From Deltaproteobacteria bacterium (GTDB lineage: Bacteria; Chloroflexota; Dehalococcoidia; Dehalococcoidales; BS750m-G39): a DNA stretch of 20,894 nucleotides. Location of the stretch: positions 1 to 20,894 of the forward strand of contig JAUWGI010000003.1 in assembly GCA_030606505.1 (NCBI GenBank). Direction: 5' to 3'. Positions 13,664 through 20,788 of the stretch are shown one piece after another (position 1 is the stretch's first letter; the number at the start of each line of letters is the position of its first letter). The position numbers and the translations under genes are program-made. The notes under the pieces are model-generated. The model was not told where the DNA came from and searched no databases. It worked only from the letters and a program-made list of their open reading frames with translations.

Positions 13664-14385
13664 CCCTCTTTCCCCTTCTCCCCCGGTTCACCCAGGCGGC
13701 GGAACCTTCTGGTTATCAGCGCCCAGCCGATTCTGGTGCCGTCCCTCAGTGACCTCAGCTTGGGCGGGCTCAAGCGCCGCCGGTAATCAACAGGAATTTC
13801 AGCTATGGTATAGCCCCTTCTGGTCAGCTGGCTGAATATCTCGGCCTCCAGGTCAAAGGTGGTAGCCCGCAAGCTTAAATCCTTTACCACCTCCCCCCGG
13901 AACCCCCAGAAGCCGGAGCAGACATCGCTTATCTTTTTGCCGTAGAACACGGTAGCTATCAGGCTGAGCAGGTAGTTGCCTACCAGGTTAAGTCGGCTCA
14001 TAGCCCCCTTCTCCCGCCACCCCCTCATTCTCGAGCCGATGACAGCGTGGTGCTCGCTCAGCAACTTCAGCATATCGGGGATATAGCCAGCGGGATAAGT
14101 AAAGTCGGCGTCAAGCATAAAGATAAAATCGGCTTCCACCGAGCCTAAAACCTTACTCACGGCAACACCCTTGCCCCTGCGCCGCTCGATAATAGTGCTG
14201 GCGCCCTTTTCGGCGGCAATCTCCCTGGTCCTGTCGGCGCTGTTACCGTCAACCACCAGCAGCTGGACTTTATACCCCGCCCCCTCCAGGGCTTTTCGGG
14301 GTATCTCGTCAATCACCCTGCCAATGGTCGGCTCCTCGTTCAGCGTGGGGAGTATGATTAAAATTTCCGGCTGGCTCACACTCAT
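13660..14385 (-). CDS. family 2 glycosyltransferase (polyprenyl-phosphate mannosyltransferase-like)
   Basis: This 241-residue soluble GT-A enzyme has the layout of dolichyl- or undecaprenyl-phosphate sugar transferases (DPM1/ArnC-type). It shows ILIILPTLNEEPTIGRVIDEIP, LLVVDGNSADRTREIA, ERRRGKGVAVSKVLG, FMLDADFTYPAGYIPDML with the DAD metal motif, SRMRGW, and SDVCSGFWGFRGEV. It lacks the extra C-terminal membrane helices of ArnC or GtrB, as in the short DPM1 class. It would charge a polyprenyl phosphate with a sugar, giving the type of donor used by the GT-C enzyme at 5811-7265; that link is inferred. The ATG at 14385 has no ribosome site but a promoter 11 bases upstream. Confidence 0.9.
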   Translation of the reverse strand: MSVSQPEILIILPTLNEEPTIGRVIDEIPRKALEGAGYKVQLLVVDGNSADRTREIAAEKGASTIIERRRGKGVAVSKVLGSVEADFIFMLDADFTYPAGYIPDMLKLLSEHHAVIGSRMRGWREKGAMSRLNLVGNYLLSLIATVFYGKKISDVCSGFWGFRGEVVKDLSLRATTFDLEAEIFSQLTRRGYTIAEIPVDYRRRLSPPKLRSLRDGTRIGWALITRRFRRLGEPGEKGKEG

Positions 14386-14396
14386 TTTGCGGAATT

Positions 14397-14425
14397 AGTA
14401 TAAAGGTTTTGCTCTGCGGGGTAAA
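14397..14425 (-). promoter_or_regulatory. promoter giving a near-leaderless glycosyltransferase mRNA
   Basis: On the minus strand TTTACC (14420-14425, 4 of 6), a 17-base spacer and TATACT (14397-14402, 5 of 6 to TATAAT) precede the ATG at 14385. The expected transcript start leaves a leader of only about 3-6 bases, and no Shine-Dalgarno sequence is present. Confidence 0.6.
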
Positions 14426-14451
14426 GGGCAGAGAACCGGCAGTACTGGCGG

Positions 14452-15132
14452 TCAAGCGGTAGCGGAGAAGCTGTCTGACCCGTCAGGCGGAACCTGGATA
14501 ATCGGCGTTTCTCTCCAGGAGCTCCACCATAGGAGTTTTAAGTAGCGTGCTTCGGCATACCGCTTGGCACCAAGCTTGGTATATAATTGCTGGACCGCAA
14601 CATTATTCGTAGCCACCACAGCCCGGACTGCTATCCTCCCCATCTCTCTCAGAAACTGCAATTTCTTGAAATAGACATAGCCCATGAGCCCCACTCTCCG
14701 GTATTTTGGATTTGTCACGATAGCTCCAGTGTATGCCTCGTTACTTGAGAAGCCAACTCTTATAGGCAAGTGGGTGAGGCTCTTCTTTGCTTCCTCAGTC
14801 ATAGCCACCCAACCGACGTAGGCAAGCTCACCATCAATGAGAACACAAAAGGCTATTGCCCCTTTGTTCAACCTCTGCCTGACATTGATAACATGCGAGC
14901 TAAGGTCAAGACCAGCAGCAGCCAGTTCATCGGCTTGCTGATTGGTGGCAACTATCTTGAAAGTGAAGTCCTGTATTTTGGGCAAAAAGTCAGCCTCGTC
15001 TCTTTCCTCCACTGAATACTCATATAAATAATAAGCTCCATATTGGAAGAGGTAACCTGTCAGGAAGATAAACCCCCGCCCGAGCAAGGGCAGCAACCCC
15101 TCCCTCTGGAGGATGTAATTAGCCCTCTCCAA
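14452..15132 (-). CDS. GNAT-family acetyltransferase-like protein
   Basis: The listed 226-residue frame starts at a TTG. It has an N-terminal helical region with an aromatic patch (YGAYYLYEYSVEE) and the conserved-looking EADFLPKIQDFTFKIV. A GNAT-like core follows: strand FCVLIDGELAYVGWVAM, AIVTNPKYRRVGLMGYVYFKKL (residues 137-158, motif A with RRVGLMG as the acetyl-CoA pyrophosphate loop) and ATNNVAVQQLYTKLGAKRY (motif B). It probably acylates an amino group of a small molecule, sugar or protein; the substrate is unknown. Reading upstream, the frame stays open and a perfect AAGGAGG precedes an in-frame ATT at 15153, so the true start may be AUU, adding seven residues. It is less GC-rich than the flavoprotein gene upstream. 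It precedes the glycosyltransferase pair. Confidence 0.78.
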   Translation of the reverse strand: MERANYILQREGLLPLLGRGFIFLTGYLFQYGAYYLYEYSVEERDEADFLPKIQDFTFKIVATNQQADELAAAGLDLSSHVINVRQRLNKGAIAFCVLIDGELAYVGWVAMTEEAKKSLTHLPIRVGFSSNEAYTGAIVTNPKYRRVGLMGYVYFKKLQFLREMGRIAVRAVVATNNVAVQQLYTKLGAKRYAEARYLKLLWWSSWRETPIIQVPPDGSDSFSATA

Positions 15133-15150
15133 AAGTTCCCTCAGGCTGTA

Positions 15151-15165
15151 AATCGTCGCCTCCTT
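15151..15165 (-). promoter_or_regulatory. Shine-Dalgarno and probable AUU start of the GNAT-like gene
   Basis: On the minus strand AAGGAGG (15159-15165), the spacer CGACG and ATT (15151-15153) lead in frame into TACAGCCTGAGG, that is start-YSLRELLERAN. There is no ATG, GTG or TTG in frame between this ribosome site and the TTG at 15132. Confidence 0.55.
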
Positions 15166-15190
15166 AAACCGGAACCTGGTTTTGAACTTT

Positions 15191-16333
15191 CTAGAAAGGC
15201 AGCAGCGAACCGACCATCTTGAGCAGGAGCCGGCCGTGCCAGTCGAAGGAGAAACTGTTGCCGTCGGCGATAAGCTCGGCCAATCCCTTTTTGCCGGCCA
15301 GCCGGAACAGGCGGTCGATGCGGCGGTTGCTCAAGTTGGCCAGCAAGGTCCGGGCCCAGTAGCCGATAACCAGCTCCCGGTTCAATCTGGCCCGCCATCT
15401 ATCCTCATAGGCGGCCAGACCTTTAACCGAAAAGTCGTCAGCCTTAAAGGCCTGCTGGAGCACCCCGGCGGCGATATCGGCACACAGCAGCCCGTAATAT
15501 ATACCCCCGCCGGTGGTTGGCTTCACCTGCCCCGCCGCCTCACCCACCACCAGCACCCGGTCAGCGCAGGTTCGGGGCAGAGGTTTTAAGGGGACAACAT
15601 CATAGCTAGGTGCCGCCTGGTTAGAGGCAATCTTACCCTGAGCCGACAGGGACGTAAGCAGATTTTCCAGGGAGCTATCGGCCTGGCCCCGGGTAAGCAG
15701 GCCGACCAGTCCCCGGCCGTCGGTGGTAGGCACCAGCCAGGCAAATCCGCCCGGGGTCAGCTTCTGGTCAAAGTAGACCTCCACCTCATCGATGCCGTTG
15801 ATAGCCACCTGAACTTGAGCGCCGAGGACGAACTGCTTTATTTCCCCCAGCCCCAGCCGGGCCGGTAGTGTGGAACCAAAGCCGGTAGAGATAACAGCGG
15901 CTTTAGCCCTGAGAACTGTCTCGTCGGACTGACCGTTAATTCTCACCTCAACGGCATCAGCTTGAGGCAGGATGTCGCTGGCTTTAGCGCCGAAAAGGTA
16001 GCGGGCGCCGCTCGCCTCAGCCATTTCAGCCAGGTGCACGTTAAGACGAGCCCGGTCAACGATAGCAGCCACGGGAGACTGGCGGCACAGCCTGAAGTAT
16101 TCCCCGGAGGGAGCCAGGAACTTGGCCGAGCTGGCCTGCCTCAAGACGAGGCCGTTATCAAGGCCGAAGGCGCTGAGGCATTCCTGACTGAGGATGCCGG
16201 TACAGCAGATGTCGTCACCGAACGAGAGGTTCTTCTCAACAACAACGACACCATAGCCAAGCTGGCTCAACCTCTGGGCGATACGGCTCCCCGCCGGTCC
16301 GGCACCAACGATTATGATGTCGTGCAACATCAT
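15191..16333 (-). CDS. geranylgeranyl reductase-family FAD-dependent oxidoreductase
   Basis: This is a 380-residue flavoprotein. The FAD-binding Rossmann start is DIIIVGAGPAGSRIAQRL (GxGxxG at residues 10-15), with E33 at the end of strand 2 for ribose binding. DDICCTGILS (41-50) is a Cys-Gly segment typical of the family. The second FAD motif is VLVVGEAAGQVKPTTGGGIYYGL. Family members reduce double bonds of geranylgeranyl chains in archaeal lipids, chlorophylls, quinones or polyprenol carriers. No photosynthesis gene is nearby, so a quinone, membrane lipid or sugar-carrier polyprenol is the likelier substrate here; this is inference. It starts 33 bases after the zinc-finger gene and is followed within 40 bases by the GNAT-like gene, so it sits at the junction of the hydroxylase and glycan regions. 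Confidence 0.88.
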   Translation of the reverse strand: MMLHDIIIVGAGPAGSRIAQRLSQLGYGVVVVEKNLSFGDDICCTGILSQECLSAFGLDNGLVLRQASSAKFLAPSGEYFRLCRQSPVAAIVDRARLNVHLAEMAEASGARYLFGAKASDILPQADAVEVRINGQSDETVLRAKAAVISTGFGSTLPARLGLGEIKQFVLGAQVQVAINGIDEVEVYFDQKLTPGGFAWLVPTTDGRGLVGLLTRGQADSSLENLLTSLSAQGKIASNQAAPSYDVVPLKPLPRTCADRVLVVGEAAGQVKPTTGGGIYYGLLCADIAAGVLQQAFKADDFSVKGLAAYEDRWRARLNRELVIGYWARTLLANLSNRRIDRLFRLAGKKGLAELIADGNSFSFDWHGRLLLKMVGSLLPF

Positions 16334-16366
16334 CTACCAACTGCCGATAAGGCTACTAAAGGGGTG

Positions 16367-16588
16367 CTAATCCTTAACCTTGGTCTCCTTCTCCAGCACC
16401 TCGGCCAGAGCCTTAAAACCCTCGCCGCCGAAAGACTTGAACTGCAAGGCAAGCAACTCCGAGTACTTGAAACCCTTGGAGGTAATCCAGTCCCTGTGCA
16501 CCTTATCCCCCCGCCCGATCATATGGCGGGCTAAATCAAGGGCGCTCTTGTTGGAAACCTTATTACACACCGGGCAGTGATAGCTCAT
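16367..16588 (-). CDS. C2H2-like zinc-finger mini-protein (73 aa)
   Basis: This 73-residue basic protein begins MSYHCPVCNKVSNKSALDLARHM. C5, C8, H22 and H31 form a plausible CxxC-x13-H-x8-H zinc site. The segment HMIGRGDKVHRDWI is distinctive and resembles small zinc-finger proteins that I recall mainly from archaea. The remainder is a helical tail (FKALAEVLEKETKVKD). GGAGG lies six bases before the ATG, so the start is firm. It lies directly after the molybdopterin subunit and before the flavoprotein, in the same direction. It could be a regulator or an assembly partner, but nothing in the sequence decides this. Confidence 0.82.
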   Translation of the reverse strand: MSYHCPVCNKVSNKSALDLARHMIGRGDKVHRDWITSKGFKYSELLALQFKSFGGEGFKALAEVLEKETKVKD

Positions 16589-16619
16589 AGCAGACCTCCC
16601 CCTGGTTTAAGTCAACGCC

Positions 16620-18905
16620 TTATTTTTTAGCCTTCTTCGTTTGTTTCTCTTTCTCTTTAAGGGCTTTGAGAACCTTCTCCGGGGTTATGGGCAGATCATA
16701 GATTCTAACGCCCACGGCCTTATAAACTGCGTTACCGATAGCCCCGGCGGTGGGATTGGTCAGCCCCTCGCCGGCCTCTTTAGCCCCGAACGGCCCCTCG
16801 GGCTCATAGGTATCAATCTCCAGAATATCGGTCTCGGGCATATCCAGGGAGCGGATGAGCTTGTAATCGGCAATGGACGGGTTAAGTATCTTACCCTCGT
16901 CCATGGGCTGGTCCTCGCAGAAGCCATAGCCTCCGGCCATCATAATGGCTCCCTCCAGCTGCCCTTCAATACCCAGAGGGTTGATTACGGTGCCGCTCTC
17001 ATGGGCGGTGGTAACGTTGACCAGCTTATACCGGCCCGTTTCGGGGTCCACTTCCACCTCAGCCGCCTGCACGCCGAAGCTGTAGGCGGGAGATATCATC
17101 CCCTTGCGGTGGGGGGTATAGTGTCCCCGCCCCATGATAGCCACGCCGTCCTTGCCCCTTATCGTCTCTTTAACGATATCAAAATAGGAGACGCCCCTCT
17201 CCGGGCGGTCAACCAGGTGGACCCAGCGGTCCTTGATATCCAGGTCGTAGACAATGTTAGCCCCCATCTTGGCGGCGGCGAACTCAATGAGCTGCTGCTT
17301 ACACTCGGCGGCGGCCCTCTTAACGGCGTTGCCGCTCATCAGCGTCTGCCGGCTGCCCCAGGCGCCCAGGTCGGGCGGGCAGATGCCGGTATCGCCGGAG
17401 AATATCCGGACATCCTCAAGACGCACTCCCAGCTCCTCGGCGCATATCATGCTCAGGGTGGTATTGGAACCCTGGCCCATATCACAGGCGCCGGTATAGA
17501 CATCAACCTTGCCGTCGATATTTATCCTGACCAACGCCGCCGAGAAGGCGTAGGGGGTATTAAACCAGTTAAAGATACCGCCGGACATAAAGCCGTAGGC
17601 GGATACACCGATGCCGTGGTTGGGGGGCAGCTTGCCCTGCTTCTTGATGTGCTCCTCAATCTTATCCAGGCACTGGTGCAGCCCGCAGCTCTGGATAAAG
17701 GCCTGTCCCGGCACCTCGTAGTTAGGCGTCATGCCGTTCTTGCGCCGGAGCTCAACAGGGTCTATCCCCAGGTCGTCGGCCATCATGTCCAGCTGGGACT
17801 CGCCGACAAAGGTAGACTGGGGAGCGCCGAAACCACGCATGGCTGAGGTCGTGGCGGTATTGGTATAGACCCGGTAGCCATCGTAGCGGTAGTTGGGATA
17901 CTTATAGGGGAACGAGGAGAAGAAACCGGTCAGGTAGAGAGCGGTAGCCCCCATGGCGGTATAGGCGCCGCCCTCGGTAATAACCCTGACCTCCTTAGCC
18001 AGCATGGTGCCGTCTTTCTTGGCTCCCAGCTTAAGGAAATAGTACATGGGGGTGCGGCGCTTGGTAGCGGTGAACTCCTCTTCCCGGGTTAAAACTATCT
18101 TCACCGGCCGGCACAGCTTCTGGGAAAGAATGGCGGCGCAGAACTGGGCCGAATCCAGCTCAAACTTACTGCCGAAACCGCCGCCGGTATGCCGGTTATG
18201 CACCCTGATGTCACTCTCGTTCATATCCAGCATATCGGCATACAGCCGCTGGATGTAATATGAGGATTGGCTTGAGGTCCACGCCTCGAGCTTGCCGTTG
18301 TGGCCGAAGCTGGCTACGGCGTCGTGGGTCTCCATGCAGACATGGGCCTGCGACGAGCATTTAAACTTATCTTCACGGATGTGGTCGCACTTCTCAAAAG
18401 CCTCGTCGACATCGCCCCACTCAATATGGCGGTTTATATTAATATTGAGCTCAACACCTTCGTGAATCTGGGGCGCACCCTCTTTAATGGCATCCATGGG
18501 GTCGAAAACGGCCGGCAACGGCTCGTACTCAACATCGATCAGGTCCAGCGCCTCCTCGGCGGTATCCTCGTCGATGGCGGCCACGGCGGCCACGGCATCA
18601 CCGATGTAGCGGACCTTGGCACGGCAGAGGATTTCCTCGTCACATAGCTCGGGAAAACGCCGCCAGATGCCCTGTTTACGCCCCAGGGTGTCCTTGCCGG
18701 TAACCACCGCCTTCACCCCGACCAGCCGCTTGGCCCGGCGGGTGTCAATCTTGAGAATATTGGCGTGGGGGTAGGGGCTTCTCAGGATTTTACCGTAGAG
18801 CATGTTAGGCATCACCACGTCGAAGGTGTATTTGGCGCTACCGGTTACTTTTTCGGTTCCGTCGACATTATGCACCCGTTTACCGATTACTGAATATTCG
18901 CTCAT
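16620..18905 (-). CDS. molybdenum hydroxylase large (molybdopterin) subunit, xanthine dehydrogenase family
   Basis: This 761-residue catalytic subunit binds the molybdopterin cofactor. An N-terminal a/b-hammerhead domain (VTGSAKYTFDVVMPNMLYGKILRSPYPHA, and RYIGDAVAAVAA) is followed by HTGGGFGSK (239-247), the active-site loop AMRGFGAPQ (355-363), MGQGS (476-480) and GAKEAGEG with the catalytic Glu E713. CO dehydrogenases of form I carry a Cys-containing AYRCSFR loop. This protein has the xanthine/4-hydroxybenzoyl-CoA reductase type instead, so CO oxidation is unlikely. Substrates could be aromatic acyl-CoA, purine or another N-heterocycle. A Lys-rich tail (742-761) is unusual but terminal. 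The start overlaps the 2Fe-2S gene stop (ATGA) with AAGGAGG four bases before the ATG. It works as a complex with the two following subunits listed. Confidence 0.93.
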   Translation of the reverse strand: MSEYSVIGKRVHNVDGTEKVTGSAKYTFDVVMPNMLYGKILRSPYPHANILKIDTRRAKRLVGVKAVVTGKDTLGRKQGIWRRFPELCDEEILCRAKVRYIGDAVAAVAAIDEDTAEEALDLIDVEYEPLPAVFDPMDAIKEGAPQIHEGVELNININRHIEWGDVDEAFEKCDHIREDKFKCSSQAHVCMETHDAVASFGHNGKLEAWTSSQSSYYIQRLYADMLDMNESDIRVHNRHTGGGFGSKFELDSAQFCAAILSQKLCRPVKIVLTREEEFTATKRRTPMYYFLKLGAKKDGTMLAKEVRVITEGGAYTAMGATALYLTGFFSSFPYKYPNYRYDGYRVYTNTATTSAMRGFGAPQSTFVGESQLDMMADDLGIDPVELRRKNGMTPNYEVPGQAFIQSCGLHQCLDKIEEHIKKQGKLPPNHGIGVSAYGFMSGGIFNWFNTPYAFSAALVRINIDGKVDVYTGACDMGQGSNTTLSMICAEELGVRLEDVRIFSGDTGICPPDLGAWGSRQTLMSGNAVKRAAAECKQQLIEFAAAKMGANIVYDLDIKDRWVHLVDRPERGVSYFDIVKETIRGKDGVAIMGRGHYTPHRKGMISPAYSFGVQAAEVEVDPETGRYKLVNVTTAHESGTVINPLGIEGQLEGAIMMAGGYGFCEDQPMDEGKILNPSIADYKLIRSLDMPETDILEIDTYEPEGPFGAKEAGEGLTNPTAGAIGNAVYKAVGVRIYDLPITPEKVLKALKEKEKQTKKAKK

Positions 18906-19381
18906 TTCGCCTCCTTATACTCACCCTTAACCACCGCGGTTACGGCTCGGATAATGCTGTTATAGCCGGTACAACGGCAGATGTTGCCGTCAATACCCTC
19001 TTTCATCTGCTGCTTGGTGGGCTTCGGGTTCTCGGCAAGCAAGGCCGTAGACGACATCAGCATTCCCGGGGTACAGAAGCCGCACTGGTAAGCACCGTGG
19101 TCGAGGAAGGCTTTTTGCAGGGGACTCAGCTTATTGCCTGTAGCCAGTCCCTCCACGGTCACCACCTCGGCGCCGTTGGCCTGGAGGGCCAGCACCGAGC
19201 AGGACTTGACCGCCATGCCGTTGAGCATTACGGTGCAGGCCCCGCAGGAGCTGCTGTTACAGCCTCTCTTGGTTCCGGTCAAGCCGACGAGGTCTCTCAA
19301 CACCTCTACCAGCAGCTTTTTGGGCTCTACGAAAATATCGTAAGGCTGGCCGTTAACTTTAAATTTCAGCTCTTTTTTCAT
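18902..19381 (-). CDS. molybdenum hydroxylase 2Fe-2S subunit (CoxS/HcrC-like)
   Basis: This 159-residue iron-sulfur subunit has two [2Fe-2S] clusters. The plant-ferredoxin-type site is C41, C46, C49 and C61 (RGCNSSSCGACTVMLNG then KSC). The C-terminal helical-domain site is C100, C103, C135 and C137 (QCGFCTPGM and ICRCTGY), with the canonical 31-residue gap. NSSS replaces the usual Gly-containing spacer between the first two Cys, but the spacing is conserved. It passes electrons between the molybdenum centre and the FAD subunit. Its length is normal for the family. GGGAG precedes the ATG. It sits between the FAD and large-subunit genes as in cox-type operons. Confidence 0.95.
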   Translation of the reverse strand: MKKELKFKVNGQPYDIFVEPKKLLVEVLRDLVGLTGTKRGCNSSSCGACTVMLNGMAVKSCSVLALQANGAEVVTVEGLATGNKLSPLQKAFLDHGAYQCGFCTPGMLMSSTALLAENPKPTKQQMKEGIDGNICRCTGYNSIIRAVTAVVKGEYKEAK

Positions 19382-19397
19382 CTCGTCACTCTCCCTC

Positions 19398-20270
19398 TCA
19401 AGCCTTCTTGGCCCTGGCCAGGGCTTCCTTAGTCATTCTGGGCACCAGAACCTTAACCAGCTCCCGCCGGTACTCCTCCGAAGCCGCGATATCGGATATC
19501 GGCTCCGTTTCGGTAGCGGCAACCTCGCCGGCTTCGCTAAGCAGAGCCTCGGTAATCTTCTTCCCCTTGAGCACTTTCTCCGCCTTCTTGGCTCTGATGG
19601 CCATCGGTGCCGCCGCCCCCAGGGCGATGCGCACGTTCTGGCAGACGCCGTCGCCGGAGCCCAGGGTCACCGAAGCCGCCACGCTCACGGTGGCCAAATC
19701 GCTCTCTATAATATTAAATTTGGTATAGACGGTGCTGGTGCGGGGTGGGGGCACCGGTATCTGAATCTCGGTAAGCAGTTCGCCGTCTTTAAGGTCAACC
19801 TCAAAGTAGTCCAGGCTGAAATTCTCCACCGGCATACTTCTCTTACCCTTGGCACCGGCCACGGTCAGGGTAGCGTTAAGCGCAATTAATACCGGTACCG
19901 GGTCTCCGGCCGGGTCGCCGTGGCAGATATTACCGCCGATGGTGCCCCAGTTGCGGGTCTGAATCGAGGCTAAACGAGTTTCCATCTCGACCAACACCGG
20001 GTACTTCTTCTTGATTACCGGCGATTTTTCTATAGCCCGGTGGGTGGTGGTGGCACCGATTTTCAGCCCGTCCTTCTCGTCCTTAATATAGTTCAGCTCG
20101 GATATACCCTTGATATCGACCATATACTTGGGGGCGACCAGCCCCTGCCTCATCAGGATCAGCAGCGACTGCCCCCCGCAGATTACCTTGCAGTCATCCC
20201 CGTACTTGGCCAGCAAGGCGAGGGCTTCTTTAAGCGTCTTGGGGGCGAAATGTTCAAAATCTTTTATCAT
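19398..20270 (-). CDS. molybdenum hydroxylase FAD subunit (CoxM-like)
   Basis: This 290-residue subunit has the FAD-binding domain of the vanillyl-alcohol-oxidase fold. It shows CGGQSLLILMRQG (31-43, the flavin diphosphate loop, where AGGHSL is commoner), IGATTTHRAIE, and TIGGNICHGDPAGDPVPVL (110-128). A C-terminal CO_deh_flav_C-type domain follows (about 175-285). No 4Fe-4S insertion of the kind found in the beta subunit of 4-hydroxybenzoyl-CoA reductase is evident, because the length is that of the simple CoxM type. It would exchange electrons with an external carrier. The ATG has GGAGG ten bases upstream, and the gene ends 16 bases before the 2Fe-2S subunit. Confidence 0.93.
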   Translation of the reverse strand: MIKDFEHFAPKTLKEALALLAKYGDDCKVICGGQSLLILMRQGLVAPKYMVDIKGISELNYIKDEKDGLKIGATTTHRAIEKSPVIKKKYPVLVEMETRLASIQTRNWGTIGGNICHGDPAGDPVPVLIALNATLTVAGAKGKRSMPVENFSLDYFEVDLKDGELLTEIQIPVPPPRTSTVYTKFNIIESDLATVSVAASVTLGSGDGVCQNVRIALGAAAPMAIRAKKAEKVLKGKKITEALLSEAGEVAATETEPISDIAASEEYRRELVKVLVPRMTKEALARAKKA

Positions 20271-20329
20271 TAGCCCGACCTCCCTGAGTTAGTAGCTTTA
20301 ATCACTTTCAAGCCTCCGTTCTAAAATAT

Positions 20330-20788
20330 CTATTGACCCAGCTCGCTCTTCAGCTTCTCCTGCAGGTTTTGGGTAAACTGCCCCCCAATCTTGTTGATCT
20401 TGGCGCGCATTATTCTCTCGCCGAAGGTAGCCAGCCGGCCGACCATACTCACATTGGAGCTGTAGGCCACCTCCACCTCGCCGCCGGCAATCTCGGTCAG
20501 GTCAACGATGGTCTCCTGACTAAAGGTGCCGGCACCGCCGGCAGCGGCACCCCGCCCCACCGCCTTGACGTGCTTGGGCGGGTCGACCTCGGTCAGGGTC
20601 TGGGTAAAGCCCAGCTTAACGGTGATAGGCCCCACCTTCTGCTTGACCGTCCCTTCCCAGGTCTTGTCATCAATCGCCTCCATCTTCTCCGCGCCGGGGA
20701 TACAGGAAGCCAGGGTTCCTGGCGCAAGCAGGAAATCCCACACCTTCTGGATCGGCGCCTTCATGGTAAACTTCCCCTCCATTTTCAT
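20330..20788 (-). CDS. CoxG-like SRPBCC protein
   Basis: This is a 152-residue SRPBCC (START/Bet v1-like) domain protein of the carbon-monoxide-dehydrogenase subunit G family. It begins KMEGKFTMKAPIQKVWDFLLAPGTLASCIPGAEKME, with VKQKVGPITVKLGFTQTLTEVDPPKHVKAVGRG and the helical end NKIGGQFTQNLQEKLKSEL. In the known CO dehydrogenase system CoxG recruits the enzyme to the membrane. The longer form with a C-terminal extension is commonest there, and this protein ends with the SRPBCC domain. Here it likely assists the adjacent molybdenum hydroxylase. Its ATG overlaps the stop of the gene at the window edge (ATGA). GGAGG lies 11 bases upstream, slightly distant. Confidence 0.9.
   Translation of the reverse strand: MKMEGKFTMKAPIQKVWDFLLAPGTLASCIPGAEKMEAIDDKTWEGTVKQKVGPITVKLGFTQTLTEVDPPKHVKAVGRGAAAGGAGTFSQETIVDLTEIAGGEVEVAYSSNVSMVGRLATFGERIMRAKINKIGGQFTQNLQEKLKSELGQ

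Noticed and set aside
16641..17846. A 401-residue plus-strand open frame
   Set aside because: It lies entirely opposite the molybdopterin subunit, whose motifs are unmistakable. The frame is kept open by GC-rich codon usage and shows no recognisable motif.
16620..20788. Annotation as aerobic CO dehydrogenase (coxGMSL)
   Set aside because: The active-site loop lacks the Cys-containing form I signature and reads AMRGFGAPQ, so gene symbols cox were withheld.
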